Of a stretch of 64,000 nt of DNA, positions 16,555 through 24,274 are shown piece by piece. The stretch covers positions 124,001 through 188,000 of the forward strand of contig CAVOGD010000003.1 in NCBI GenBank assembly GCA_963695155.1, given 5' to 3'. The position numbers and the translations under genes are program-made. Under the pieces are notes generated by a model. It saw only the letters and a program-made list of their open reading frames with translations. It made no database searches and was not told the DNA's origin. This stretch comes from SG8-30 sp963695155. GTDB taxonomy: Bacteria > Pseudomonadota > Gammaproteobacteria > Steroidobacterales > Steroidobacteraceae. Position 1 is the first letter of the stretch. Each line of letters starts with the position of its first letter.

Positions 16555-16589
16555 CTGTATAAATCAACAGTAACTGTTCATTCATACAG
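16555..16589 (+). promoter_or_regulatory. Two tandem perfect LexA (SOS) boxes
   Basis: Box 1 is CTGT-ATAAATCA-ACAG at 16555-16570 and box 2 is CTGT-TCATTCAT-ACAG at 16574-16589. Both match CTGT-N8-ACAG exactly and start 19 bp apart, close to two helical turns. Box 2 overlaps the lexA ribosome-binding region (AGGTG at 16588-16592). They imply tight autoregulated SOS control of lexA and the genes behind it. Confidence 0.93.
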
Positions 16590-16597
16590 GTGTCGCC

Positions 16598-17224
16598 ATG
16601 TCGGAACTCACCCCTCGCCAGCGCCAGGTCCTCGAGTTCATCCAGCGGTGCGTCGCGGAAAACAGCCTGCCGCCCACGCGGGCCGAGATTGCCGAGGCGC
16701 TGGGTTTCCGCTCGGCCAATGCGGCCGAGGAGCACCTGCGCGCCCTGCAACGCAAGGGCGTGCTCGACCTCATGCCGGGCGCCTCGCGCGGCATCGTGCT
16801 CAAGGACGCGCTGCGCGAGCAGTTCGGCCTGCCGCTGATCGGCCGCGTGGCCGCCGGCCGCCCGATCCTGGCCGAGGAACACGTGGAGGCCCGTTACCAG
16901 ATCGACCCGGACCTGTTCAGCCCGCGCCCGCACTACCTGCTGCGCGTCAGCGGCATGAGCATGCGCAACGTCGGCATCCTCGACGGCGACCTGGTCGCCG
17001 TGCACCGTTCCACCGACGTGCGCAACCGCCAGATCATCGTCGCGCGCCTGGAGGACGAGGTGACGGTGAAGCGCTACCGGCAGGAAGGCAGCGTGGTCTG
17101 GCTGCTGCCCGAGAACCCCGACTTCGAGCCCATCCGGGTCGACCTGCGCGAGCAGTCGATGGTCATCGAGGGCGTGGTGGTCGGCGTGCTGCGCCGCGGC
17201 AGGAACGTGGACACGGTGCAGTAG
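16598..17224 (+). CDS. lexA: LexA repressor (SOS regulator)
   Basis: A 208-residue self-cleaving repressor. The winged helix occupies residues 1-65 (PPTRAEIAEALGFRSANAAE recognition region). The cleavage bond is Ala86-Gly87 in RVAAGRP. The Ser121/Lys158 dyad sits in SGMSM and TVKRY. RecA filaments stimulate cleavage, releasing the two upstream boxes. It heads the operon lexA-imuA-imuB-dnaE2, with the imuA start 23 bases after its stop. Such cassette-borne lexA genes are known in Pseudomonas as lexA2; whether a second lexA exists elsewhere cannot be seen here. Confidence 0.97.
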   Translation: MSELTPRQRQVLEFIQRCVAENSLPPTRAEIAEALGFRSANAAEEHLRALQRKGVLDLMPGASRGIVLKDALREQFGLPLIGRVAAGRPILAEEHVEARYQIDPDLFSPRPHYLLRVSGMSMRNVGILDGDLVAVHRSTDVRNRQIIVARLEDEVTVKRYRQEGSVVWLLPENPDFEPIRVDLREQSMVIEGVVVGVLRRGRNVDTVQ

Positions 17225-17247
17225 GCGGGCGCGTCCGGGGCCATGAA

Positions 17248-17922
17248 ATGGACGGCGCCCGGCTCGACGAGTTGTTGCGGCATCCGGCGATCTGGCGGGG
17301 CGCTGCCGCGGCGGGCACGCCGCAGGCCATCCCCACCGGCTTCCGCCGGCTGGATGCGCGCCTGCCCGGCGGAGGATGGCCGCCCGGCACGCTGATCGAA
17401 CTGCTGGTGCCCGCGCACGGCATGGGCGAGCTCGAACTGCTCGTCCCCGCGTTGCGCACGCTGGGTGCCGGGGGGGCCGGCCCGCGGCGCTGGATCGCCT
17501 GGCTCGGGCCGCCTTACCTGCCCTATGCGCCGGCGCTGGCCGGCGCCGGGCTCGATCCCGGCCGCATGCTGATCGTGCGGCCGGACACGTTGCGCCGGTG
17601 GCCGGCGCCCGCGGGCGCCGCAGCCTGCACGACGCTGTGGGCCATGGAGCAGGCGTTGCGCTCGCACGCTTGCACGGCCGCGCTCGGCTGGGCGGATGCG
17701 GCGGATGTGCGCATGCTGCGGCGCCTGAAACTTGCCGCCGAAGAGAGCGGCGGCCTGGGCGTGCTGTTCAGGCCCCCGCGGCACGCACACCAACCCTCAC
17801 CGGCCTCGCTCAGGTTGCTGCTGGAGGCCCGCGGCCGGGCGCTGGACATCGTGATCCTGAAAAGCCAGGGCGGCACGCCGGGGAGGGTGGAGGGGGTGAT
17901 GGAGGAAAGCAGTGATCGGTGA
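17248..17922 (+). CDS. imuA: ImuA, RecA-like SOS mutasome protein
   Basis: A 224-residue protein of the ImuA/SulA-like family, a RecA-fold partner in error-prone lesion bypass with ImuB and DnaE2. PTGFRRLDARLPGGGWPPGTLIEL is the RecA-like N-terminal segment (TGxxxLDxxLPGGGxPxGxxxEL), without an intact Walker A lysine. The start ATG at 17248 follows lexA by 23 bases. The last codons (EESSDR) and stop lie inside a GATC-rich repeat, so the C-terminus has been shaped by that element. Confidence 0.9.
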   Translation: MDGARLDELLRHPAIWRGAAAAGTPQAIPTGFRRLDARLPGGGWPPGTLIELLVPAHGMGELELLVPALRTLGAGGAGPRRWIAWLGPPYLPYAPALAGAGLDPGRMLIVRPDTLRRWPAPAGAAACTTLWAMEQALRSHACTAALGWADAADVRMLRRLKLAAEESGGLGVLFRPPRHAHQPSPASLRLLLEARGRALDIVILKSQGGTPGRVEGVMEESSDR

Positions 17923-18001
17923 TCAGTGATCGGTGATCAGTGGGTTGCAGGAACTTCCCTCTTACCGATCACCAATCACTGATCACCGGTCACCGATCAC
18001 C
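17911..18001. repeat. GATC-rich imperfect inverted repeat between imuA and imuB
   Basis: The left arm 17911-17943 is built from alternating GATCGGT and GATCAGT units; the right arm 17964-18001 holds ACCGATCACC-type units that are largely its reverse complement. Seven GATC sites fall within about 90 bp, and the arms could form a 30 bp stem with a loop of about 20 bases. The repeat covers the imuA stop codon (17920-17922) and ends 16 bp before the imuB start. Confidence 0.88.
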
Positions 18002-18016
18002 ATCCACCCTTTTCCC

Positions 18017-19603
18017 ATGCCTTCCCGCACCGACGACCTGTTCGATGCACCGATGCCGGCACCGGCCTCGCCGGCGCTCGTGCTGGTGCCTGCAGAGCCG
18101 CCCGGCGCGCCGCGACCGGCGGCCCGCGAGCTGTGGCTGTGCGCCTATTTGCCGAACCTTCCGCTCGAAGCGTTCGGTGCCGGCGGCGACCGCGCCGGGC
18201 ACGATGCCGCCTGCGCGGTCGAGGGCGCCGGCGCGCGACAGGTGGTCGTCGCGGTCAGCGAGGCGGCGAGGCGCCGTGGCGTGGCGCCCGGTATCGGCCT
18301 CAACGCGGCACTGGCGCTCGTGCCCGGACTCGTGGTGCACGAGCGCCGGCCGGCCGCCGAGACGGCGCTGCTCGACCGCCTTGCGCGCTGGGCCACGCAA
18401 TTCACGCCGCTGGTGAGCCTGGAGCCACCGGATGCCCTGCTGGCAGAGGTGCGCGGCAGCCTGGGGCTTTTCGGCGGCGCCGAGGCGCTGCGGCGGCGTG
18501 CCGGGCGTGAACTGCGCGGGGCCGGGCTGCACGCGGTCACGGCCATTGCGCCGACACCCCGGGCCGCCTTGTGGCTGGTGCGCGCGGGCCTGGGCCTGTG
18601 CGTGGAATCCGTGGACGGGCTGCCGGCGCTCGCCGCGCGCCTGCCGCTCGGCTGCCTGGGCTGGCCGGAAGCGGCGACCCGCACGCTGGCCAGGCTGGGC
18701 GCACGCACGCTGGCCGACCTTGCCCGCCTGCCGCGCGAAGGTTTTGCGCGGCGCTTCGGCCCCGCGCTGCTGGAAGAACTCGATGCGGGTTTCGGGCGTC
18801 GTCGCGAGCCGCGCCGGCGCGCGGTCATGCCGGAACGCTTCGACGCGAGCCTCGAATTGCCCGCGGAAAGCGCTTCGCTCCGCCTCATCGAGGCCGCGCT
18901 GGGTGCGCTGCTCGGCCGCCTGCAGGATTTCCTGCGCGCCCGCGCGGCCGGGGTCAGCGGGCTGACGGTCGGGTTCAGGCACCGCACGGGGCCCGCCACC
19001 CGGCTCAGGCTCGGGCTGGCGCGACCGAGCGGCGACGGCGGGCACCTCCTTGCGCTGCTGCGCGAACGGCTGGCGCGTACGCTGCTGCCGGCGCCGACGC
19101 TCGCGCTGCGCCTGCGCTCCACGGTCGCGTTGCCGCTGTTGCTGCAGGACAGGCCGCTGCTCGGCCGCACGCCGCAGGATGCGGATCCCGAGGACGCCGT
19201 GCGCCTGGTCGAGCGCCTGCGTGCGCGGCTCGGCAGCGATGCCGTGTTCGGCGTCTGCCTGGTGCCCGAGCACCGCCCGGAGTCGGCCTGGCGCGTCGCG
19301 GAACCGGCCGTCCGCTCCGGATCCCGCCCGCCACAGCAACAGCCGCATCTCCCGGTCGCGCCGCGCCCGCTGTGGATGCTGGTGGAACCGCAGCGGTTGC
19401 GCGAGCGCAATGGCCGGCCGCTGCACGGCGGCCAGCCGCTGGAACTGGCCAGCGGCCCGGAGCGCATCGAGACCGGCTGGTGGGACGGCCGCGACGTGCG
19501 CCGCGACTATTACGACGCGCGCACGCCGGACGGCCTGCGCCTGTGGGTGTACCGGGAGCGCGGCCGGGAGGGCCGCTGGTGGCTGCACGGGGTGTTCGGC
19601 TGA
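18017..19603 (+). CDS. imuB: ImuB, Y-family DNA polymerase-like SOS protein
   Basis: A 528-residue member of the inactive Y-family branch that bridges ImuA, the beta clamp and DnaE2. LWLCAYLPNLPLEAFG is the N-terminal palm segment where active Y-polymerases carry catalytic acidic residues; here these are not conserved, as known for ImuB. A helix-hairpin-helix region (LARLGARTLADLARLPREG) follows. The start ATG at 18017 is preferred over an in-frame ATG at 17933 because the extra 28 residues would be encoded by the GATC repeat. No clear Shine-Dalgarno is seen. It ends TGATG, overlapping the dnaE2 start by one base. Confidence 0.92.
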   Translation: MPSRTDDLFDAPMPAPASPALVLVPAEPPGAPRPAARELWLCAYLPNLPLEAFGAGGDRAGHDAACAVEGAGARQVVVAVSEAARRRGVAPGIGLNAALALVPGLVVHERRPAAETALLDRLARWATQFTPLVSLEPPDALLAEVRGSLGLFGGAEALRRRAGRELRGAGLHAVTAIAPTPRAALWLVRAGLGLCVESVDGLPALAARLPLGCLGWPEAATRTLARLGARTLADLARLPREGFARRFGPALLEELDAGFGRRREPRRRAVMPERFDASLELPAESASLRLIEAALGALLGRLQDFLRARAAGVSGLTVGFRHRTGPATRLRLGLARPSGDGGHLLALLRERLARTLLPAPTLALRLRSTVALPLLLQDRPLLGRTPQDADPEDAVRLVERLRARLGSDAVFGVCLVPEHRPESAWRVAEPAVRSGSRPPQQQPHLPVAPRPLWMLVEPQRLRERNGRPLHGGQPLELASGPERIETGWWDGRDVRRDYYDARTPDGLRLWVYRERGREGRWWLHGVFG

Positions 19604-22600
19604 TGCCATACGCCGAGTTGCACTGCCTCAGCAACTTCACCTTCCTGCGCGGCGCGTCGCATCCCGAGGAACTCGTCGCGCGTGCGACGGAGCTCGGCTA
19701 CGCGGCGCTGGCGATCACCGACGAGTGTTCCGTGGCGGGCGCGGTGCGCGCCCACGTCGCGGCGCGCGAGACCGGCCTGCGCCTGATCATCGGCAGCGAG
19801 TTCGTGCTGCACGACGGCCCGCGCATCGTCTGCCTGGCCGCCACGCGGGCCGGCTATGGCGCACTGTGCCGGCTGATCACGCGCGGCCGCCGGGCCGCGC
19901 CCAAGGGGGGCTATGCGCTCGGGCGGGCGGACCTCGAGGCCGGCCTCGACGACTGCCTCGTGCTGTGGCTGCCGGGCCGCCCGGCGGACGCGGCCGAGGG
20001 CGCGTGGCTGCAGGACCGCTTCGCCGGACGGCTGTGGCTGGCCGTCGAGCTGCCGAGCGATGGCACGGACCAGGCGCAACTCGCGCGCCTGGCGGCGCTG
20101 GCGCAACGGGTCGGGATGCCCGTCGTGGCCGCCGGCAACGTCCACATGCACGTGCGCCGGCGCCGTGTCCTGCAGGACCTGCTGACCGCGACCCGCCTCG
20201 GCGTGCCGCTGGCCGCCGCAGGCCGCGCGCTCGGGCCGAACGGCGAACGCCACCTGCACAGCCTGCGGTCGCTGGCGCGCAGGTATCCGCGCGCCCTGCT
20301 GGAGCCGACGCTGGAGGTCGCCGCGCGCTGTACGTTCTCGCTGGACCAGCTCAGCTACGAGTATCCGCAGGAGATCGTGCCGCCGGGCGTGACGGCCACG
20401 GCCCACCTGCGCGAACTCACGACCCGGGGCCTGCAGCGCCGCTGGCCGCAGGGCGTGCCGCAGGCGGTGGCGGAACTCGTCGGGCGGGAACTGCAGTTGA
20501 TCGCCGAGCTCGGTTACGAGCGCTACTTCCTGACCGTGCACGACCTCGTCTCGTTCGCGCGCGGGCGCGGCATCCTGTGCCAGGGTCGCGGCTCGGCCGC
20601 CAATTCCGCCACCTGCTACGCGCTCGGCATCACCGAGGTGGACCCGTCGCGCATGTCGCTGCTGTTCGAGCGCTTCATCTCGCGCGAGCGCAACGAGCCG
20701 CCGGACATCGACGTGGACTTCGAGCACGAGCGCCGCGAGGAAGTCATCCAGTACCTGTACGCAAAGTACGGCCGCCACCGCGCGGCGCTGGCCGCCACGG
20801 TGATCCGCTACCGGCCGCGCAGCGCCGTGCGCGACGTGGGCAAGGCGCTCGGCCTCGACGCGCTGCAGGTGGACCGGCTGGCGCGGGCCATGCAGTGGTG
20901 GGACGGGGGCGAGGTGGACGGCGAGCGCGTGCGCGAGGCCGGCTTCGATCCGGCCAGCCCGGCGATGGTGCGCCTGCTGGGGCTGACGCGCGAGCTGGTC
21001 GGCTTCCCGCGGCACCTGTCGCAGCATCCGGGCGGGTTCGTGATCTCGCGCGGCCCGCTCGAGGAACTCGTGCCGGTCGAGAACGCCGCGATGCCGGACC
21101 GCACGGTGATCCAGTGGGACAAGGACGACCTCGACGAACTCGGCCTGCTGAAGGTGGACGTGCTGGGGCTGGGCATGCTCGCGGCCATCCGCCGCGCGCT
21201 GGATCTCGTGTCGGAGTCCGGCGGCACGCGGCTGCGCATCGAGGACATCCCGCCCGAGGACCCCGCCGTCTACGACATGCTGTGCCGGGCCGACACGGTC
21301 GGCGTCTTCCAGATCGAGTCGCGGGCGCAGATGGCGATGCTGCCGCGGCTCAGGCCGCGCAGCTTCTACGACCTCGTGATCGAGGTGGCGATCGTGCGGC
21401 CCGGGCCCATCCAGGGCCAGATGGTGCATCCCTACCTGCGCCGGCGCAGCGGCGCCGAGCCGGTCGTCTATCCGGGCGCGGCCGTGCAGGGCGTGCTGGA
21501 GCGCACGCTCGGCGTGCCGATCTTCCAGGAGCAGGTGATGCAGCTGGCGGTCGTGGCGGCGGGCTTTTCGCCCGGCGAGGCCGACCGGCTGCGCCGGGCC
21601 ATGGCCGCGTGGCGCCGCAAGGGTTCGCTGGGCCCCTTCGAGCAGCGCCTCGTGGAGGGCATGCGGGAACGCGGCTATGAGGAGCGCTTTGCCCGGCAGG
21701 TGTTCCAGCAGATCCTCGGGTTCGGCGAATACGGCTTCCCGGAGTCCCACTCGGCCAGCTTCGCCCTGCTGGTGTACGTGTCGGCGTGGCTCAAGCGCCA
21801 CCACCCGGCCGCGTTCTGCTGCGCGCTGCTGAACAGCCAGCCGATGGGTTTCTACGCCCCTGCGCAGCTGGTGCGCGATGCGCGCGCACACGGCGTGGCC
21901 GTGCACGCGATCGACGTGAACGAAAGCCACTGGGAAGCGGGGCTCGAGCCGGACGGCGAGGGGCGGCTGGCGGTGCGCCTGGGCCTTGCGCCGGTGCACG
22001 GCCTGTCGCGGACGGGCGCGCTGCGCCTGGTGGAGGCACGTAGCCAGGGGCCGTATCGCTCCGTGCAGGACCTGGCCACGCGCGCGCAGCTCGGCCGCGC
22101 CGACCTCGAGGCGCTGGCCGCAGCCGGGGCGCTGGCCGGCCTCACCGGTCACCGCCATCGCGCGGTCTGGCACGTCACGGGGGTCGAGTCCCCGTTGCCG
22201 CTCGCCCCCGGGGCGACGTGCGCCGAGGCGCTGCCCATGCTGCGCAGGCCGGCGGAGGGGGAGGACATCGTCGCGGATTACCGGGCCTTCGGGCTGACGC
22301 TGGGTCGGCACCCGCTGGCGCTGTTGCGTGACCGGCTCGCGGCGGCGGGCTGGCTGACCGCTGCGGAGCTGTGGGAGCGGGAGGCCGGCGAGCGCGTGCT
22401 CACCGGCGGGATCGTCGTGACGCGGCAGCGGCCGGGTTCGGCCTCCGGGGTGACGTTCGTGACGGTCGAGGACGAGACCGGGCACCTCAACCTGATCGTG
22501 TGGCGGGCGCTCGGCGAGCGCCAGCGCCAGGTGCTGCTGGGCGCGCGGTTGCTGGGCGTGAGCGGCACGATCCAGCGCGAGGGGGACGTGCTGCACGTCG

Positions 22601-22671
22601 TCGCGCGCCGCCTCGAGGACCGCTCACCGCTGCTGGGCGAGCTGGCCGCGCGGTCGCGGGACTTCCGCTAG
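19603..22671 (+). CDS. dnaE2: Error-prone DNA polymerase DnaE2 (ImuC)
   Basis: A 1022-residue C-family polymerase without intrinsic proofreading that copies damaged DNA during SOS. An N-terminal PHP domain begins AELHCLSNFTFLRGASHPEE. The palm carries GRGSAANSATCYALGIT and PPDIDVDFEHERRE at about residue 366. PSHSASFALLVY-type helix-hairpin and an OB domain (GVTFVTVEDETGHLNLIVW) close the protein. The start ATG at 19603 overlaps the imuB stop, implying translational coupling. Length is close to the family's 1030-1080. It is the last gene of the lexA operon. Confidence 0.96.
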   Translation: MPYAELHCLSNFTFLRGASHPEELVARATELGYAALAITDECSVAGAVRAHVAARETGLRLIIGSEFVLHDGPRIVCLAATRAGYGALCRLITRGRRAAPKGGYALGRADLEAGLDDCLVLWLPGRPADAAEGAWLQDRFAGRLWLAVELPSDGTDQAQLARLAALAQRVGMPVVAAGNVHMHVRRRRVLQDLLTATRLGVPLAAAGRALGPNGERHLHSLRSLARRYPRALLEPTLEVAARCTFSLDQLSYEYPQEIVPPGVTATAHLRELTTRGLQRRWPQGVPQAVAELVGRELQLIAELGYERYFLTVHDLVSFARGRGILCQGRGSAANSATCYALGITEVDPSRMSLLFERFISRERNEPPDIDVDFEHERREEVIQYLYAKYGRHRAALAATVIRYRPRSAVRDVGKALGLDALQVDRLARAMQWWDGGEVDGERVREAGFDPASPAMVRLLGLTRELVGFPRHLSQHPGGFVISRGPLEELVPVENAAMPDRTVIQWDKDDLDELGLLKVDVLGLGMLAAIRRALDLVSESGGTRLRIEDIPPEDPAVYDMLCRADTVGVFQIESRAQMAMLPRLRPRSFYDLVIEVAIVRPGPIQGQMVHPYLRRRSGAEPVVYPGAAVQGVLERTLGVPIFQEQVMQLAVVAAGFSPGEADRLRRAMAAWRRKGSLGPFEQRLVEGMRERGYEERFARQVFQQILGFGEYGFPESHSASFALLVYVSAWLKRHHPAAFCCALLNSQPMGFYAPAQLVRDARAHGVAVHAIDVNESHWEAGLEPDGEGRLAVRLGLAPVHGLSRTGALRLVEARSQGPYRSVQDLATRAQLGRADLEALAAAGALAGLTGHRHRAVWHVTGVESPLPLAPGATCAEALPMLRRPAEGEDIVADYRAFGLTLGRHPLALLRDRLAAAGWLTAAELWEREAGERVLTGGIVVTRQRPGSASGVTFVTVEDETGHLNLIVWRALGERQRQVLLGARLLGVSGTIQREGDVLHVVARRLEDRSPLLGELAARSRDFR

Positions 22672-22678
22672 CGGGCGG

Positions 22679-22957
22679 CTAGCCGCCGTTTCCCTTGCGG
22701 CCCTGCTTTCCCTTCGGCGCCGGCCTCCCGTCGCCCACGTCGTAGTCGTCGAAATCGGTGAGCAGGCCGGCGGTGCGACGTTCCTCGAGGAAGCGCTCGA
22801 GCTTGCGCCACGCAGGCTCGTTGACACCGCGCGGCGCGCGGCGCTTCTTGGTCGAGTCGAGGTCGCGGATGATCTCGTCCAGGACGACGTCGTCGTCACC
22901 CTCGACCAGCTCATCGTCGTCCTCTTCCTCGAATTCTTCTTCCGGCCTCTCGCTCAT
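22679..22957 (-). CDS. Small acidic conserved protein, PA3496-like
   Basis: A 92-residue protein: residues 2-35 are almost all Glu/Asp (RPEEEFEEEDDDE), followed by KKRRAPRGVNEPAWRKLE and FLEERRTAGLLTDFDDYD, and a basic Gly/Lys tail. The RRxxExFLEERRxxxxLxDFDDY pattern resembles the PA3496 family of small proteobacterial proteins with a suggested envelope role; this is from memory of the pattern. The start at 22957 is uncertain; Met at 22978 is an alternative. It lies downstream of gspF on the same strand and converges on dnaE2. Confidence 0.7.
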   Translation of the reverse strand: MSERPEEEFEEEDDDELVEGDDDVVLDEIIRDLDSTKKRRAPRGVNEPAWRKLERFLEERRTAGLLTDFDDYDVGDGRPAPKGKQGRKGNGG

Positions 22958-23059
22958 GTCCTGGACGCCGTGCGTCATCCACCTGAGAGTGATGCCCGTG
23001 CAGTCACGCTGCTGCGGCGCCCTTATAAGAAAATGCGCGGCCCCGCGCAAGGGGGGGTG

Positions 23060-24274
23060 TCAGCGGACCAGCTGGTTCAGCTCGAAGATCGGCAGCAGGA
23101 GTGCGAGCACGATCACGAAAACGAAGGCGCCCATCAGCAGGATCATCAGCGGGCCCAGCACGCCGACCGCGGTGTTGACCAGGCCGTCCAGCTCGCGCTC
23201 CTGGTTGTCGGCGGCCCGTTCCAGCATGGCGTCCAGCGCGCCGCTGGTCTCGCCGCTCGCCACCAGGTGGATGAGCATCGGCGGGAACAGCTTGCGGGCC
23301 CCCAGCGAGCGGGCGATGGGCGCGCCCTCGCGCACCCGCACGGCCGCGTCCATGACCGCCTCCCGCATGGGCACGTTGGTGACGACCTGGCCGGAGATCC
23401 TGAGCGCCTCGAGGACCGGCACGGCGCTGGCCGTGAGGATCGCGAAGGTGCGCGAGAAGCGCGCGGCGTTGTTGCCGCGCGTGATGCGGCCCACCAGCGG
23501 CATGCGCAGCTTGAGGCGGTCGAAATCGCGCCGCGCGTCCTCGTTGCGCAGCCAGCGCCGCAGGCCGGCGACGGCCGCCACCGTGCCGGCGATGATCAGC
23601 CACCACCAGCCGCGCACGAAGTCCGACAGGGCGATCAGCAGGCGGGTCAGCACCGGCAGCTCGCGCTCGCCGGCCTCGAACACGCGCACCACCTCGGGCA
23701 CCACGTAGCCCAGCAGCAGCGCCACGATGCCGAGGCAGACGACGGTCAGCAGCACCGGATACACCAGCGCGTTGCGGATGCGCTGCTGCAGGATCTCGCG
23801 CTTCTCGGTGTAGTCCGCCAGGCGTTCCAGCACGGCGTCGAGGTGTCCCGACTGCTCGCCGGCGGAGACCGTGGCCCGGTACAGCTCCGGGAAGACCCGC
23901 GGGAACGCGCCGAGGCCCTCGGCCAGGGTGCGGCCTTCCACCACGCGCGAGCGGACGCCCGCCAGCACGCTGCGCACGCGCGCCTTCTCGCTCTGCTGCG
24001 AGACGGCCAGCAGGGCCTCCTCGAGCGGCAGGCCGGAGCGCACCAGCGTGGCCAGCTGGCGGGTCAGCAGGGCGAGGTCCGACGCGCTGACGCGCTGGGC
24101 GAACGAGTAGCGCCCCAGCCGGCTCGAGCGGGCGTCCACCACCTCGGCGACCGAGACCGGCATCAGGCCCTGCTCGCGCAGCATGGCGCGCACCTGGCGG
24201 GCGGCGTCGGCCTCGAGGACGCCGCTGCGCTCGCGGCCCGACGGGTCGAGCGCAGTGTATTCGTAGGCCGCCAT
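23060..24274 (-). CDS. gspF: Type II secretion inner-membrane platform protein GspF
   Basis: A 404-residue polytopic inner-membrane protein at the base of the type II secretion pseudopilus. Two GspF repeats are visible: SFAQRVSASDLALLTRQLATLVRSGLPL and a second starting FSRTFAILTASAVPVLEAL. Three hydrophobic stretches are at about residues 170-195, 220-240 and 375-400. SAGEQSGHL and SGETSGALD are the paired conserved motifs. The start ATG overlaps the gspE stop (TGATG), so the two are translationally coupled. No gspG-N follow downstream. Confidence 0.95.
   Translation of the reverse strand: MAAYEYTALDPSGRERSGVLEADAARQVRAMLREQGLMPVSVAEVVDARSSRLGRYSFAQRVSASDLALLTRQLATLVRSGLPLEEALLAVSQQSEKARVRSVLAGVRSRVVEGRTLAEGLGAFPRVFPELYRATVSAGEQSGHLDAVLERLADYTEKREILQQRIRNALVYPVLLTVVCLGIVALLLGYVVPEVVRVFEAGERELPVLTRLLIALSDFVRGWWWLIIAGTVAAVAGLRRWLRNEDARRDFDRLKLRMPLVGRITRGNNAARFSRTFAILTASAVPVLEALRISGQVVTNVPMREAVMDAAVRVREGAPIARSLGARKLFPPMLIHLVASGETSGALDAMLERAADNQERELDGLVNTAVGVLGPLMILLMGAFVFVIVLALLLPIFELNQLVR

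Noticed and set aside
19510..22596. 1028-residue minus-strand frame under dnaE2
   Set aside because: Antisense shadow of a full-length polymerase with all motifs; His/Arg/Ala-rich without domains.
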